A DNA stretch of 64,000 nt from Candidatus Gracilibacteria bacterium (GCA_041658685.1 JBAZZS010000002.1:372001-436000); one strand, 5' to 3'. Positions 15,839 through 23,402 are shown, counted from the first letter of the stretch. The notes: generated by a model not told the origin, from the sequence alone. A program made the numbers and translations.

Positions 15839-16824
15839 AGTTGTTTAAGGATTTGGCTTGCCGCAATGGTGTTGGCGCATGTTGATTCGATATATCTTTT
15901 GGTTGTATCTGTATCAACGTGACCTAAATAATCAGCAATTTTATCTATGGATGTGTTCGCAAGGTAGAGGCGAGTTGCCACGTAACGCCTAAATCCGTAA
16001 CAATTTACCCGGTATCCTAGTTCATTGCTTATTTTTTTCATAAAATAGACAATACCTTTTTTGCCCCATGGTTTTTTCTTTGAACTGGAAATTAGCAGAT
16101 ACGGTTCATCGGGGCGAAGTTTATTTTTGTACTCCATGTAGTTGAGAACGGAATCTCGAACCCAGGAATCCAGCTGATAATACCGAGCACGGTTGTTTTG
16201 TTTCGCCCCTTGAACCCGAAGTCTATAAAGTCCATTGCTGTCTTTTTTAATTTCAGACATTTTTATATTTGCGATCTCGCTTGGACGTGCTCCTGTGAAC
16301 GCAAGAAGTGATACAAAGCAAAGGTTTCTAAGCCGTTGTAATCGTGTTTGTCGTCTCTTTAGTACGAGATCAAAGATTTCCTTGATTTGAGTCTCGTTTA
16401 AAACTAGTTGTTCATTTATTTGCTCACTGCATCTTTCAACTTTTCTAACGTTGTTTTCTGTGATGAAATTATTTTTATGCATCCAAATAAAATACGTATT
16501 TAGATTCTTTAAATAAGAGTTGAAAGTGACCCTACTAAACCCCCTTTCTTGCATCAATTTAAAAAGTTCATCGGCTACAAATCGCGCATCGTTCGTCCCT
16601 TCGATGCTAGCAATATTTGTGCTCCTCAGGAGATAAGTAATAGTCTCTCTAATATTGCTGACCGTGCTTAAACTTCTGCCGAGACGGATGTACCTGTTGA
16701 CGAAGTCTTCCCAGTGGGACAATAGGGGAGTCTCACCCTCCTTGATCCGAGAAGTAATTTTACCCCATTCCTCCTCAGAAAAAGGAAAGTGAAATAAGTT
16801 TGATGGAACTGTAACATTGTCCAT
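15835..16824 (-). CDS. Second tyrosine recombinase, divergent subgroup
   Basis: 329 residues. An N-terminal core-binding domain (residues 32-120) precedes a catalytic domain with Arg180 (FTGARPSEIANI), Lys208, Arg279 in CYGFRRYVA, His302 (DYLGHVD) and Tyr311 (TKRYIES). The usual first His of HxxR is replaced by Tyr276, a substitution tolerated in some family members, so activity is likely but not certain. It is only distantly related to its convergent neighbour. It could be a second integrase, an excision or inversion enzyme, or a relic of another element that entered the same tRNA. Confidence 0.88.
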   Translation of the reverse strand: MDNVTVPSNLFHFPFSEEEWGKITSRIKEGETPLLSHWEDFVNRYIRLGRSLSTVSNIRETITYLLRSTNIASIEGTNDARFVADELFKLMQERGFSRVTFNSYLKNLNTYFIWMHKNNFITENNVRKVERCSEQINEQLVLNETQIKEIFDLVLKRRQTRLQRLRNLCFVSLLAFTGARPSEIANIKMSEIKKDSNGLYRLRVQGAKQNNRARYYQLDSWVRDSVLNYMEYKNKLRPDEPYLLISSSKKKPWGKKGIVYFMKKISNELGYRVNCYGFRRYVATRLYLANTSIDKIADYLGHVDTDTTKRYIESTCANTIAASQILKQL

Positions 16825-16847
16825 AATATAGTTTTTAATTAATAGTG

Positions 16848-16917
16848 AATGCTTAAGCGCTCGAGCATTTTTAGGTTACGGTAAAAAACCTCACTACATC
16901 AGGACAGCGAATGCTTA
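16848..16917. repeat. Direct repeat pair upstream of the second recombinase
   Basis: GAATGCTTA occurs at 16848-16856 and 16909-16917 on the plus strand, 61 bp apart. Between them lie an AATGCT/AGCATT hairpin with a T-run and a GGTT/AACC pair. Possible arm sites for the recombinase or operator sites for its gene. Confidence 0.35.
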
Positions 16918-16932
16918 CTATTCGATGTTTGT

Positions 16933-17535
16933 TTAAAAGTGATTGATGATTTTTTCTAGGCGTTTTACGGCGGTACGGATTGTTTCTTTGTAGATTCCGT
17001 TCCGTGTATCTTCTTTAAGAACTTCTTGGTGTACACCCTCCCAGGGTAGAGGTTGTTTTCGAAGTTTGTACCATTTAAAAACTTCGTCGAAATCGGTTTT
17101 ACCTCGCCATCTTTTTTGACCTTTAAATAATACTCCTATGTAGATTTCTTTTTTTTTGGCTCCGTGAGTTTTTGGCTTTCCGGTTTGTAAGACCCTTATG
17201 TTTTCCCAAAGGGAAATAAATTCATTTCTACTTTGCAACTTCTTTAACACCAGAATAATTGCAGGTCCTTTTACTTTAATGTTTTTTGTTTCTCCTTCGC
17301 TGATTCCATGAGTTTCTGTGTTATTTAAGGTCCCTCCTAAAACGAAATAATTAAAATCTTTTCTGTAATTTTTCGGGATTTCATATTCATCCGCCAAAGT
17401 TTCTAGAAATACATGTGGGGAGAAGGTGGTTTTGCTTGTGTTAAAAATCGTATATTTTATTTCAGAGATTTTTTTGTTAAAAGTTTTCGATTTTGATAGC
17501 CAATAGAGATATTGGAGGAAGTTTTTTGAAAACAT
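16933..17535 (-). CDS. Hypothetical island protein, 200 residues
   Basis: A basic, probably cytoplasmic protein with no signal peptide or membrane segment. Lys and aromatic residues are abundant (GVLFKGQKRWRGKTDFDEVFKWYK is split across residues about 135-160). No recognised domain. The codon use is AT-rich like the rest of the island. It lies upstream of the second recombinase on the same strand, with a 108-bp gap, and may be part of the integration or regulation module. Function unknown. Confidence 0.65.
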   Translation of the reverse strand: MFSKNFLQYLYWLSKSKTFNKKISEIKYTIFNTSKTTFSPHVFLETLADEYEIPKNYRKDFNYFVLGGTLNNTETHGISEGETKNIKVKGPAIILVLKKLQSRNEFISLWENIRVLQTGKPKTHGAKKKEIYIGVLFKGQKRWRGKTDFDEVFKWYKLRKQPLPWEGVHQEVLKEDTRNGIYKETIRTAVKRLEKIINHF

Positions 17536-17594
17536 AAGTGGTTTTTAGCTTATTTTCATGGGTATCTTTTACCCCAAAAACTATACACCACCCC

Positions 17595-17609
17595 TTTTTG
17601 TCCCGAAAC
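17595..17609 (+). repeat. Island-specific 15-bp motif, copy 1
   Basis: TTTTTGTCCCGAAAC occurs here and at 18690-18704, both on the plus strand and each close to the pieces CTATAC or GTAC. The two copies flank the XRE and zinc-ribbon genes. Possibly a binding site for an island regulator or recombinase. The 17536-17819 gap holds no other feature I can name. Confidence 0.5.
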
Positions 17610-17819
17610 GGTACAGAACTTTTTTTAAAGAGTTTCATTTTGTGGCTTTTTAAAGCGAATAATCTTATCCTTGAAGTTTTCTACCGTTTCCGGACGAAAT
17701 TTTGCGTGGCGTAGCATTTTTCCCTGAAATTCGAGCCGGCTTTTCTGTCTGATTATTTTGCTCGTTCATAAACGAAGCATCGCAAAATTAGCCTCAATAC
17801 TTAAAAAATCGCGTGAGGC

Positions 17820-18035
17820 TTAGATCAAGTCGTCTAACTTCACTTTGTATAGATTCGCAAGTTCCCGAACTTCAAGAATGTCGAGCCTTCTTTGTCGGTT
17901 CTCAACCTTTGAAACATAGGACTGAGGTTTTTTCATTTTTCTGGCTACTTCGACCTGAGTTAAACCTGCATTTATTCGTGCTTTCTTTAGGCGCTCGATC
18001 ACTTCTCCGTAAGCTTTTGTGTGGAGGCTGGTCAT
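17820..18035 (-). CDS. XRE-family HTH repressor
   Basis: 71 residues made of one lambda-repressor-like helix-turn-helix: IERLKKARINAGLTQVEVARKM is the first half (residues about 13-34) and KKPQSYVSKVENRQRRLD the recognition helix region (35-52), followed by a short C-terminal tail. It has no sensor domain, so it most resembles the small controllers of restriction-modification and toxin or defence islands. A perfect palindrome 27 bp upstream of its start is a likely autoregulatory operator. It is divergent from the zinc-ribbon gene. Confidence 0.9.
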   Translation of the reverse strand: MTSLHTKAYGEVIERLKKARINAGLTQVEVARKMKKPQSYVSKVENRQRRLDILEVRELANLYKVKLDDLI

Positions 18036-18061
18036 GAAAGAATGCTAAATCCTATTTTCGG

Positions 18062-18080
18062 ATATCCCAAAATGGGATAT
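18062..18080. promoter_or_regulatory. Palindromic operator for the XRE regulator
   Basis: ATATCCC-AAAAT-GGGATAT is a perfect 7-bp dyad with a 5-bp spacer. It sits between the divergent XRE gene and the zinc-ribbon gene, placed to control both. Binding is inferred from position and symmetry. Confidence 0.7.
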
Positions 18081-18135
18081 ATTGATTGCGTTTTGATTCG
18101 TTTTAATCTGTAAAATTTTTTAACCCACTCTATAT

Positions 18136-18660
18136 ATGCCAGACCAACCAAACAAAAAATGTCCCAAATGCGCTGAACTCATCCAGGGAGACGCCAAAAA
18201 GTGCAAGCATTGTCAGGCTGATCTTAGGAGCTGGTTTATGCGCCACAAAATTTTGACCGGCATTTTAGGGCTGGTTGTATTTGTGGTAGCCGTTTCTGCT
18301 CTTGGCTCTCCTGATAAAGGCACGAGCTCCTCTACTGTGACTGTTCAGCCCGAAGAGGTGATTAGCATAACTTCCTCACAGCTTGTCTCGGAGTATCAGC
18401 AAAACGAAATCGCTGCGGACTCAAAATACAAAGATAAAACCCTTGAAGTGACAGGAAGGGTTGGCTCTATTGCAGAATCGTTTGGCAAACAATACGTAAC
18501 CTTAAAATCTGACGATATAATTATCACGGTTCAGTGTTTTCTGAAATCTTCAGAGGGAGAAAAGGCTGCGACGTTATCCCCGGGGCAGTCCGTGACTCTG
18601 CAAGGGAGAAATGATGGAATGTCGTTTAACGTCACCTTGAGCGACTGCACGATTAAGTGA
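18136..18660 (+). CDS. Membrane-anchored zinc-ribbon protein with OB-fold-like domain
   Basis: 174 residues in three parts: a short zinc ribbon with two CxxC pairs (KCPKCAELIQGDAKKCKHC, residues about 8-26), one membrane helix (about 37-57, LTGILGLVVFVVAVSAL), and an outer domain of about 100 residues (70-174). The outer part begins with ISSQLVSEYQQNEIAADSKY and continues DKTLEVTGRVGSI, a pattern I associate with the tRNA_anti-like OB-fold family, which is found in many exported proteins of unknown role. It is the only plus-strand gene in the middle of the island and shares an operator region with the XRE gene. Confidence 0.7.
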   Translation: MPDQPNKKCPKCAELIQGDAKKCKHCQADLRSWFMRHKILTGILGLVVFVVAVSALGSPDKGTSSSTVTVQPEEVISITSSQLVSEYQQNEIAADSKYKDKTLEVTGRVGSIAESFGKQYVTLKSDDIIITVQCFLKSSEGEKAATLSPGQSVTLQGRNDGMSFNVTLSDCTIK

Positions 18661-18689
18661 GAATGGAAAATTGGATAAAAAAATTGTAT

Positions 18690-18704
18690 TTTTTGTCCCG
18701 AAAC
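18690..18704 (+). repeat. Island-specific 15-bp motif, copy 2
   Basis: Second exact copy of TTTTTGTCCCGAAAC, here followed by TATACC. It lies in the 189-bp gap between the zinc-ribbon gene and the 3' end of the KAP gene. Confidence 0.5.
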
Positions 18705-18849
18705 TATACCTCAATTATACGGCACATGCTTGGATTTTGTTTGTGTGAAGCCGGTTTTTGTCAGTCGATTTTTCGATAGTTTCGAGACACTCTATTTGAA
18801 TTTTAACTGGTAATCAGCTTCAAAGGATAAAGTTTTTAATACGATGTTT

Positions 18850-21657
18850 TTATTTCTTCTTGCGGGGAAGCAGGGTATCCAGCATTTCGAAAACCAGCTT
18901 TAAATTTTCTTTGTAGTACATAGTTTTTCCGTATTCGTACACAGTGCGGTCAGCTTTTCTTTCGTTGCATGTTTTTTTGATAAATTCATGGTTGGCAATC
19001 CAATATTTTTTGAGTTGATTTTTTTCTAAAGTTTTTTCTAGCTTTTGAATTCCAAATTTAATTTCATCTAATTTTCCCTCTTGCCTTTGTTCATTTTCGG
19101 TTTTTACCGAAGAGAACATCATAATAAAATCAAGAAAATAAAAAACATTGGTTAAATTAATTTTCGTGTCAAAACAGGTATTAAATAGATATTCATTAAA
19201 ATCCTTTTTAATTTTTTGGCGGTCAGTCTTTCCTTTCAGGTTGTAATATCCACACCCTATACCCGTGTGTATTTCAATATTTGATATTTGATAAATAATG
19301 AAAGCTATAAAGGAGTTCCGGATAACCTGTTCGTCGATTGGATTTAGCGGTTTTTCATATTTTACGATAGTTTCAATTTTAGCATTTTTTACCTCTTCAA
19401 ATAGATTTTTTTTGGAGAATTTTTCTTTGAAAATTGAATAACATTTTTGAGATAATTCTCGCATTTCTTTTTTAAGAAGATCGATGATATTACCGTTCAT
19501 TTCTGTTTTTTCGGATGGGTTTTGATGATCGATTAAGGCTTTATAAATATTGTCAAAACCGCCCTCGCGATCAATACAGCAATATAGCCTAAAGTTAAGT
19601 AGTTTATAAAACCCTACTATCCCATTGTCTTTACTTATTCTTTCTACTATTCCTTGGTCCCGAAAAATTTGGTCAGCTATTTCTTTAGTATCTTTTTCCC
19701 CTTTCTTATTAAGAATAAATATCAAATCTAAGATTAAGTTTCTACTTAGTCCGTCATCCCAGCCGCTTTCTCCGTAGGGGGTAAATTCCTTGAGGTGGCT
19801 TAGGATAAATTCGATGAGTTCATTTGTCTTTTCATAAGGAATGCGGTCTATGTTTTTTGCAATATGTCGAAAGAGCAAGCTGATATGTTTCTCAAAGTTT
19901 TTTTGAGACTCAATTTTTTTAAGCCTATCAGAAATTTTTTCGATAGTAGTTTCTCCTTTAATCAATTCATCGACCAGGTTTTCATAAAAGGAAAATTGGG
20001 TACCTACATCTAGCAGTCCACCTTGGATCACTTTTAGGTATTCTTCTAGGTTTCTACCCTCTCCTAATGAAGCTCCGTTAAAACATGCCCAAGTTGAAAA
20101 TTGTTTTCGTGTGATATCTATTTTTTCTACCCTTTTTTCGTCGAATACTTTTTGAAGTAGAAATTTTTCGTTAGGATCAGGAAGATTTTCAAGATAGGTG
20201 GTATATTCTTTAGTGTTTTTGTATTTTTCCTTTTCGCTATCTTTACCTAAGAAGTTGTATCTAAGTGCAAATATGCCATTTCCCCCATCAGTTTCACTAT
20301 CATAAATAGCCCTAAAAGTTTTTGGATAATTCGTATATATAAAAATAAGGTTTAGTAAATCTAGAAAGTTTATATCTATCGCATTAAATTTTTGGTTTTC
20401 CCTGATCTGTAACTTCATTAAGTTCAATACCCTTTTTACTTTCCGAAGATCGCCCACAAAATTTTTATAGTAGTAGAATTCATTAGGTGAAAAAATGACA
20501 TCAATAGCTTCGAGAATTTTCCCTTCAGACGTTGGAAATATTTTTAGTGCTTCTTCTAAGAAGTAATCACGTACTTTATTTCTTTTTATTATGAGGGTTT
20601 TTTTAATGTTTATTATTTTTTCTGAGTATTCAATAAATTTTCGATGCTCTGATTTACTGCTTACCGCTGTTAATACCTCGGTATCGTAACAAAGGATATA
20701 GTTCACATTTGGCAGGTCGAAGCTTTTTTTGACAATATCGAATATTATTTTTATTTCCTTGAAGTACAATCTGTCTAAGTCATCTATTATGACGATTATT
20801 TTTTTTGGGCAGAATTTCAAATCTTTTTTTAGTTCATCAAGTCTGTCTTCCCAAGAATCTATCCTGGATTTATTGAAAGAAATCCCCCAGAGCCTGACTC
20901 CAAAATCACTAATTGTTCTTGCGTAGCGTTTTAACCCGCCTGTAACTTCAGGCAAATAATGGTCCCGTTGTATCCCGCTTAATACCTCAGAGATGAAACA
21001 GTTAAACATTTCTTTTGAGTTTTTAAAGCGGAGTGCTTCAAAATTAAGCACAATAACGCTATCTTTGTTTTTTTCTGCCCAATATTTTTTGCAATATTTC
21101 AGGAAAGTTGTTTTTCCTAGTCCCCAAGGTGCATCAATCGCGAATACGAAATTTTTTGTTGAGAGATTATCGACTACTGTCAGGGCAAAATTTTCTGCTT
21201 CTGCTTTTGTATCAAGTAAATCGAGCTCTTCTTCGGGATTATCGCTATAGAAGTTTGATTCTATCTTTTTTTTCTTTTTAAATGTTTCCGCCCAACTTAA
21301 AATTGTAGCCGGCAGTAGGATTAAATTCAAAAACAGTAAGTGTCCAATTAGGAGATCGCTTTGCTCAATTATTTTTTTGTTTAAACAGGCTGATACCAGT
21401 AATCCGAAAAAAATGGAAAAGATTACGTCGAATCTGTTAGTTTCAAGAATTTTTCGCGAAAATCCAAGAAATTTCCAGCCTATTAGACATGAAATTAATA
21501 TTGCACAAAGAAAAATAGTGATCTTAAAATCTGATGTAAGGGATTGGTGGGCTACTTTAATTTTTTCATAGGTGGTACTCTGGGCAAATTCAAAAATAAA
21601 CCCTGTTAGGAGCCAAGTTCCTAGAAACCATTTTATGTTTGTTGCCATTTTTTTCAT
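18850..21657 (-). CDS. KAP-family P-loop NTPase with N-terminal membrane domain
   Basis: 935 residues. Four hydrophobic helices occupy residues about 8-26, 46-66, 78-92 and 103-122. The NTPase domain follows with Walker A DAPWGLGKTTFL (about 175-186) and Walker B IIVIIDDLDRLYF (about 287-299), the DDLDR form typical of KAP ATPases. The remaining 600 residues are mostly helical and charged and are not recognised. KAP proteins include PifA, which excludes phage T7, and other membrane-linked ATPases. The gene is divergent from a PIN-domain gene across a 153-bp shared control region. In many KAP proteins the membrane helices are inserted within the NTPase domain; here they precede it. Confidence 0.88.
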   Translation of the reverse strand: MKKMATNIKWFLGTWLLTGFIFEFAQSTTYEKIKVAHQSLTSDFKITIFLCAILISCLIGWKFLGFSRKILETNRFDVIFSIFFGLLVSACLNKKIIEQSDLLIGHLLFLNLILLPATILSWAETFKKKKKIESNFYSDNPEEELDLLDTKAEAENFALTVVDNLSTKNFVFAIDAPWGLGKTTFLKYCKKYWAEKNKDSVIVLNFEALRFKNSKEMFNCFISEVLSGIQRDHYLPEVTGGLKRYARTISDFGVRLWGISFNKSRIDSWEDRLDELKKDLKFCPKKIIVIIDDLDRLYFKEIKIIFDIVKKSFDLPNVNYILCYDTEVLTAVSSKSEHRKFIEYSEKIINIKKTLIIKRNKVRDYFLEEALKIFPTSEGKILEAIDVIFSPNEFYYYKNFVGDLRKVKRVLNLMKLQIRENQKFNAIDINFLDLLNLIFIYTNYPKTFRAIYDSETDGGNGIFALRYNFLGKDSEKEKYKNTKEYTTYLENLPDPNEKFLLQKVFDEKRVEKIDITRKQFSTWACFNGASLGEGRNLEEYLKVIQGGLLDVGTQFSFYENLVDELIKGETTIEKISDRLKKIESQKNFEKHISLLFRHIAKNIDRIPYEKTNELIEFILSHLKEFTPYGESGWDDGLSRNLILDLIFILNKKGEKDTKEIADQIFRDQGIVERISKDNGIVGFYKLLNFRLYCCIDREGGFDNIYKALIDHQNPSEKTEMNGNIIDLLKKEMRELSQKCYSIFKEKFSKKNLFEEVKNAKIETIVKYEKPLNPIDEQVIRNSFIAFIIYQISNIEIHTGIGCGYYNLKGKTDRQKIKKDFNEYLFNTCFDTKINLTNVFYFLDFIMMFSSVKTENEQRQEGKLDEIKFGIQKLEKTLEKNQLKKYWIANHEFIKKTCNERKADRTVYEYGKTMYYKENLKLVFEMLDTLLPRKKK

Positions 21658-21690
21658 TTTCGTATTTTTAGTTCTTTATACTCGCTTATT

Positions 21691-21709
21691 TTAAGCTAAA
21701 AATGCTTAA
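21691..21709. promoter_or_regulatory. Inverted repeat in the KAP/PIN divergent control region
   Basis: TTAAGC (21691-21696) and GCTTAA (21704-21709) are separated by 7 bp within the 153-bp gap between the divergent genes. A TATAAAG element on the minus strand nearby (about 21673-21679) could be the -10 of the KAP promoter. Candidate shared operator; no experimental anchor. Confidence 0.4.
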
Positions 21710-21810
21710 TTTTCTATTGAAGATTTTAAAAGTGATGATTCGAGTGGTGGGCGTATAGCATCAATTTATTTGAAGGAGTAAACTTTTGATGTTAAATTTT
21801 AATTTATGTT

Positions 21811-22770
21811 ATGGCTTTCGTTTTCGTAGATACTAGTTCCTTTTTGAGTTATTTGCTTGACCCTCTATTTAATCAAAATATTGATCTGTTTGTCAGAAAC
21901 CTAGGAAGAAAGAATGTTAACAAAGATAACCTTTTAAGGGTTTTTTTTGCTCCATTGGTGGAACGATTTGAAAAACTAAGAATAAGTGTTTATAAAAGAG
22001 CTTTGAATTTATTGCTACCAGAAGTAATTGTGTCTGAAATTTATAGAAAGGTTGGGGATAAGTTGTTAGATTTCAGTCGGGAAGTCGGGAAGATATTGGA
22101 TTCAGGAACTCAAGTTAAGAAGGGGGAATATTTTCAAACAAAGAAGGCAATTTTAGCGCTTATTGAAAAGCAGGGTGATAATTGCAAGAAATATCTTGAA
22201 GAAATTTTTATACATCCGACGGTTTTTGCTCTAGATTGGACGGAGCAAGCTGATAAAAATGCTAGAAAAAGAGTTGCAAATAAGGTCCCCCCGTTTAGTA
22301 CAAATCCAAAAAAACAAAGGGCTGATCGTATCAACGATTGCATCGCTTTTGAGTCAATTTTGGAATGCTTGCATGATATCTTTGTGGAGCGAAAAGAAGG
22401 AGAGAAAAAAGACTGTAAAGTATTTGTAGTGACACAGGATTCAGATTATGGCTGTAATGGGGAATTGTATCCAGAAATTCAAAGAGATTTGAGGCAATAC
22501 GCAGTAGATTTGGAATATCGAACCGGATTTAATGAATTGCTTGATTTTTTAACTAAAACAGATGCTAACCCTTGTGAAGATCATAACTTTTGTAGAACTT
22601 GTAGGATTCATGAAAAACCATATTTAGCTGTTTTTTCACCAGATAAATTCCAATGTTCTGCCTGCGGTAAAATATTTATGGAACATAAAGATAATCTTTT
22701 GTATGGGACTGGTTTAGTTTGTCCCTTTTGTGGTTACCTAACTCTATATAGCAAATTGAAGATTGTGTAA
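21811..22770 (+). CDS. PIN-domain nuclease-like protein with C-terminal zinc fingers
   Basis: 319 residues. The PIN (RNase H-like metal-dependent nuclease) core shows its acidic set: Asp7 (FVFVDTSSF), Glu76 (VIVSEIYRK), Asp172/Asp176 (RADRINDCIAFESIL) and Asp210/Asp212 (VFVVTQDSDYG). This is the large PIN_8/DUF4935-like layout rather than a short VapC toxin. Residues 255-310 add three Cys pairs (Cys255/261/264, 282/285, 304/307), a zinc-ribbon-like nucleic-acid-binding tail. It is the last island gene before the right attachment site, divergent from the KAP NTPase, and no VapB-like antitoxin is adjacent. Predicted RNA-cleaving effector. Confidence 0.85.
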   Translation: MAFVFVDTSSFLSYLLDPLFNQNIDLFVRNLGRKNVNKDNLLRVFFAPLVERFEKLRISVYKRALNLLLPEVIVSEIYRKVGDKLLDFSREVGKILDSGTQVKKGEYFQTKKAILALIEKQGDNCKKYLEEIFIHPTVFALDWTEQADKNARKRVANKVPPFSTNPKKQRADRINDCIAFESILECLHDIFVERKEGEKKDCKVFVVTQDSDYGCNGELYPEIQRDLRQYAVDLEYRTGFNELLDFLTKTDANPCEDHNFCRTCRIHEKPYLAVFSPDKFQCSACGKIFMEHKDNLLYGTGLVCPFCGYLTLYSKLKIV

Positions 22771-22811
22771 TGATAGTTTTTTATTTTTTTGTATTATGCT
22801 AATGTTTCCTT

Positions 22812-22824
22812 GGATGTACTCCTC
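22812..22824 (+). repeat. 13-bp motif shared by both ends of the locus
   Basis: GGATGTACTCCTC occurs here, 84 bp inside the right attachment site, and at 14692-14704, immediately after the truncated tRNA copy. ATGGCTAA also recurs near both. These may be integrase arm-type sites or the end of a related earlier element. Confidence 0.55.
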
Positions 22825-22907
22825 TAGTGTACTTTGAAAATTGGCTCTACAAAGCTACCAGATGGCTAAGCTAAGCCGAAAGGGTGGTACATTCTATAGA
22901 CTAACTT

Positions 22908-22953
22908 CATGGTAAGGGCGGGGTCCGGGGTCCGATTCCCCGAGGCGGCTCCA
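22908..22953 (+). other. Right attachment site (attR core), tRNA-Thr 3' half
   Basis: Exact copy of 14846-14891, including T arm, acceptor 3' strand, discriminator and CCA, but without any 5' half: the upstream sequence reads CTAACTT rather than the tRNA D arm. It is followed by the hairpin and rpmG expected downstream of the original tRNA gene. Confidence 0.88.
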
Positions 22954-22983
22954 GATTATCGATAAGGGACAACCTAACGGTTT

Positions 22984-22997
22984 TCCCCTATCGGGGA
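22984..22997 (+). terminator. Probable original terminator of tRNA-Thr
   Basis: TCCCC-TATC-GGGGA forms a 5-bp hairpin with flanking T-rich sequence, inside a larger CGATAAGGG (about 22959) and CCCTTTATCG pairing. It lies 31 bp after the tRNA 3' end of the right attachment site. Confidence 0.5.
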
Positions 22998-23020
22998 CCC
23001 TTTTCCCTTTATCGTTGTTC

Positions 23021-23115
23021 GTGAATTTTTCTCTCGCTAAACTCCGTCGTAAGCCACTTCGGGGCCCACGAGACCCGAAAGTGTTCACGACTTCGTGCGC
23101 TCAAGAAAAATTCAC
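23021..23115. repeat. Nested inverted-repeat element next to attR
   Basis: Outer arms GTGAATTTTTCT (23021-23032) and AGAAAAATTCAC (23104-23115) pair perfectly over 12 bp. Inside, CACTTCGGG (about 23055) pairs with CCCGAAAGTG (about 23073) with one bulge. No coding potential. The AATTTTT arms recall family A but the core sequence differs. It fills part of the 22954-23210 gap; nothing else is evident there. Confidence 0.6.
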
Positions 23116-23210
23116 TCACCTTATTTTATAATTTTTTACTTGTATTTAGAGCGTTAATCCATTAAATTACCGGTACTCCGGTCTCTCAAGGATATTTAAC
23201 TTTATATTTT

Positions 23211-23402
23211 ATGGCAGGCAAAAAAAGAACATACATCGATTGGCGTTGTCGCGATTGTAACAAAACGCACAGCACAAAAGATATTAATAAACGAAACGAA
23301 AATACAGCCAAAGAGTTTTCTAAATTTTGTGATCAATGTCGCGCACACAAGACGTTTTATCGCAAAGATACGAGCAAGGGAAGTTTGGGGAATAAGAAGT
23401 AA
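23211..23402 (+). CDS. rpmG: 50S ribosomal protein L33
   Basis: 63 residues. The L33 pattern is clear: WRCRDCNKTHSTKDINKRNE, EFSKFCDQCRAHKTFYRKD, with two CxxC pairs (Cys13/Cys16 and near 40/43) that bind zinc. The C-terminal extension SKGSLGNKK is longer than average. In many bacteria rpmG follows a cluster of tRNA genes, so finding it directly after the tRNA-Thr 3' half supports the view that the island interrupted an original tRNA-Thr-rpmG arrangement. Confidence 0.92.
   Translation: MAGKKRTYIDWRCRDCNKTHSTKDINKRNENTAKEFSKFCDQCRAHKTFYRKDTSKGSLGNKK

Larger units (their letters stand above)
14846..22953. mobile_element. Integrative island in tRNA-Thr (about 8.1 kb)
   Basis: A perfect 46-bp direct repeat, the 3' part of tRNA-Thr from the anticodon loop through CCA, occurs at 14846-14891 and at 22908-22953. 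A tyrosine recombinase gene starts 50 bp inside the left repeat. Cargo: a second tyrosine recombinase, a hypothetical protein, an XRE repressor, a zinc-ribbon/OB-fold protein, a KAP NTPase and a PIN-domain protein. The interior is visibly richer in A+T than its flanks. Beyond the right repeat comes a terminator-like hairpin and rpmG, so the right copy is probably the original chromosomal 3' end of the tRNA. No replication, conjugation or virion genes were seen, so this is an integrative cargo element or a phage-satellite-like remnant. Confidence 0.88.

Noticed and set aside
21811..22770. PIN gene as a VapC-type toxin with antitoxin
   Set aside because: The protein is more than twice VapC length, carries zinc fingers, and no short antitoxin gene precedes it.
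22771..23210. A tRNA or protein gene in the gap between the PIN gene and rpmG
   Set aside because: Only a 3' tRNA half, hairpins and no coherent ORF were found there.
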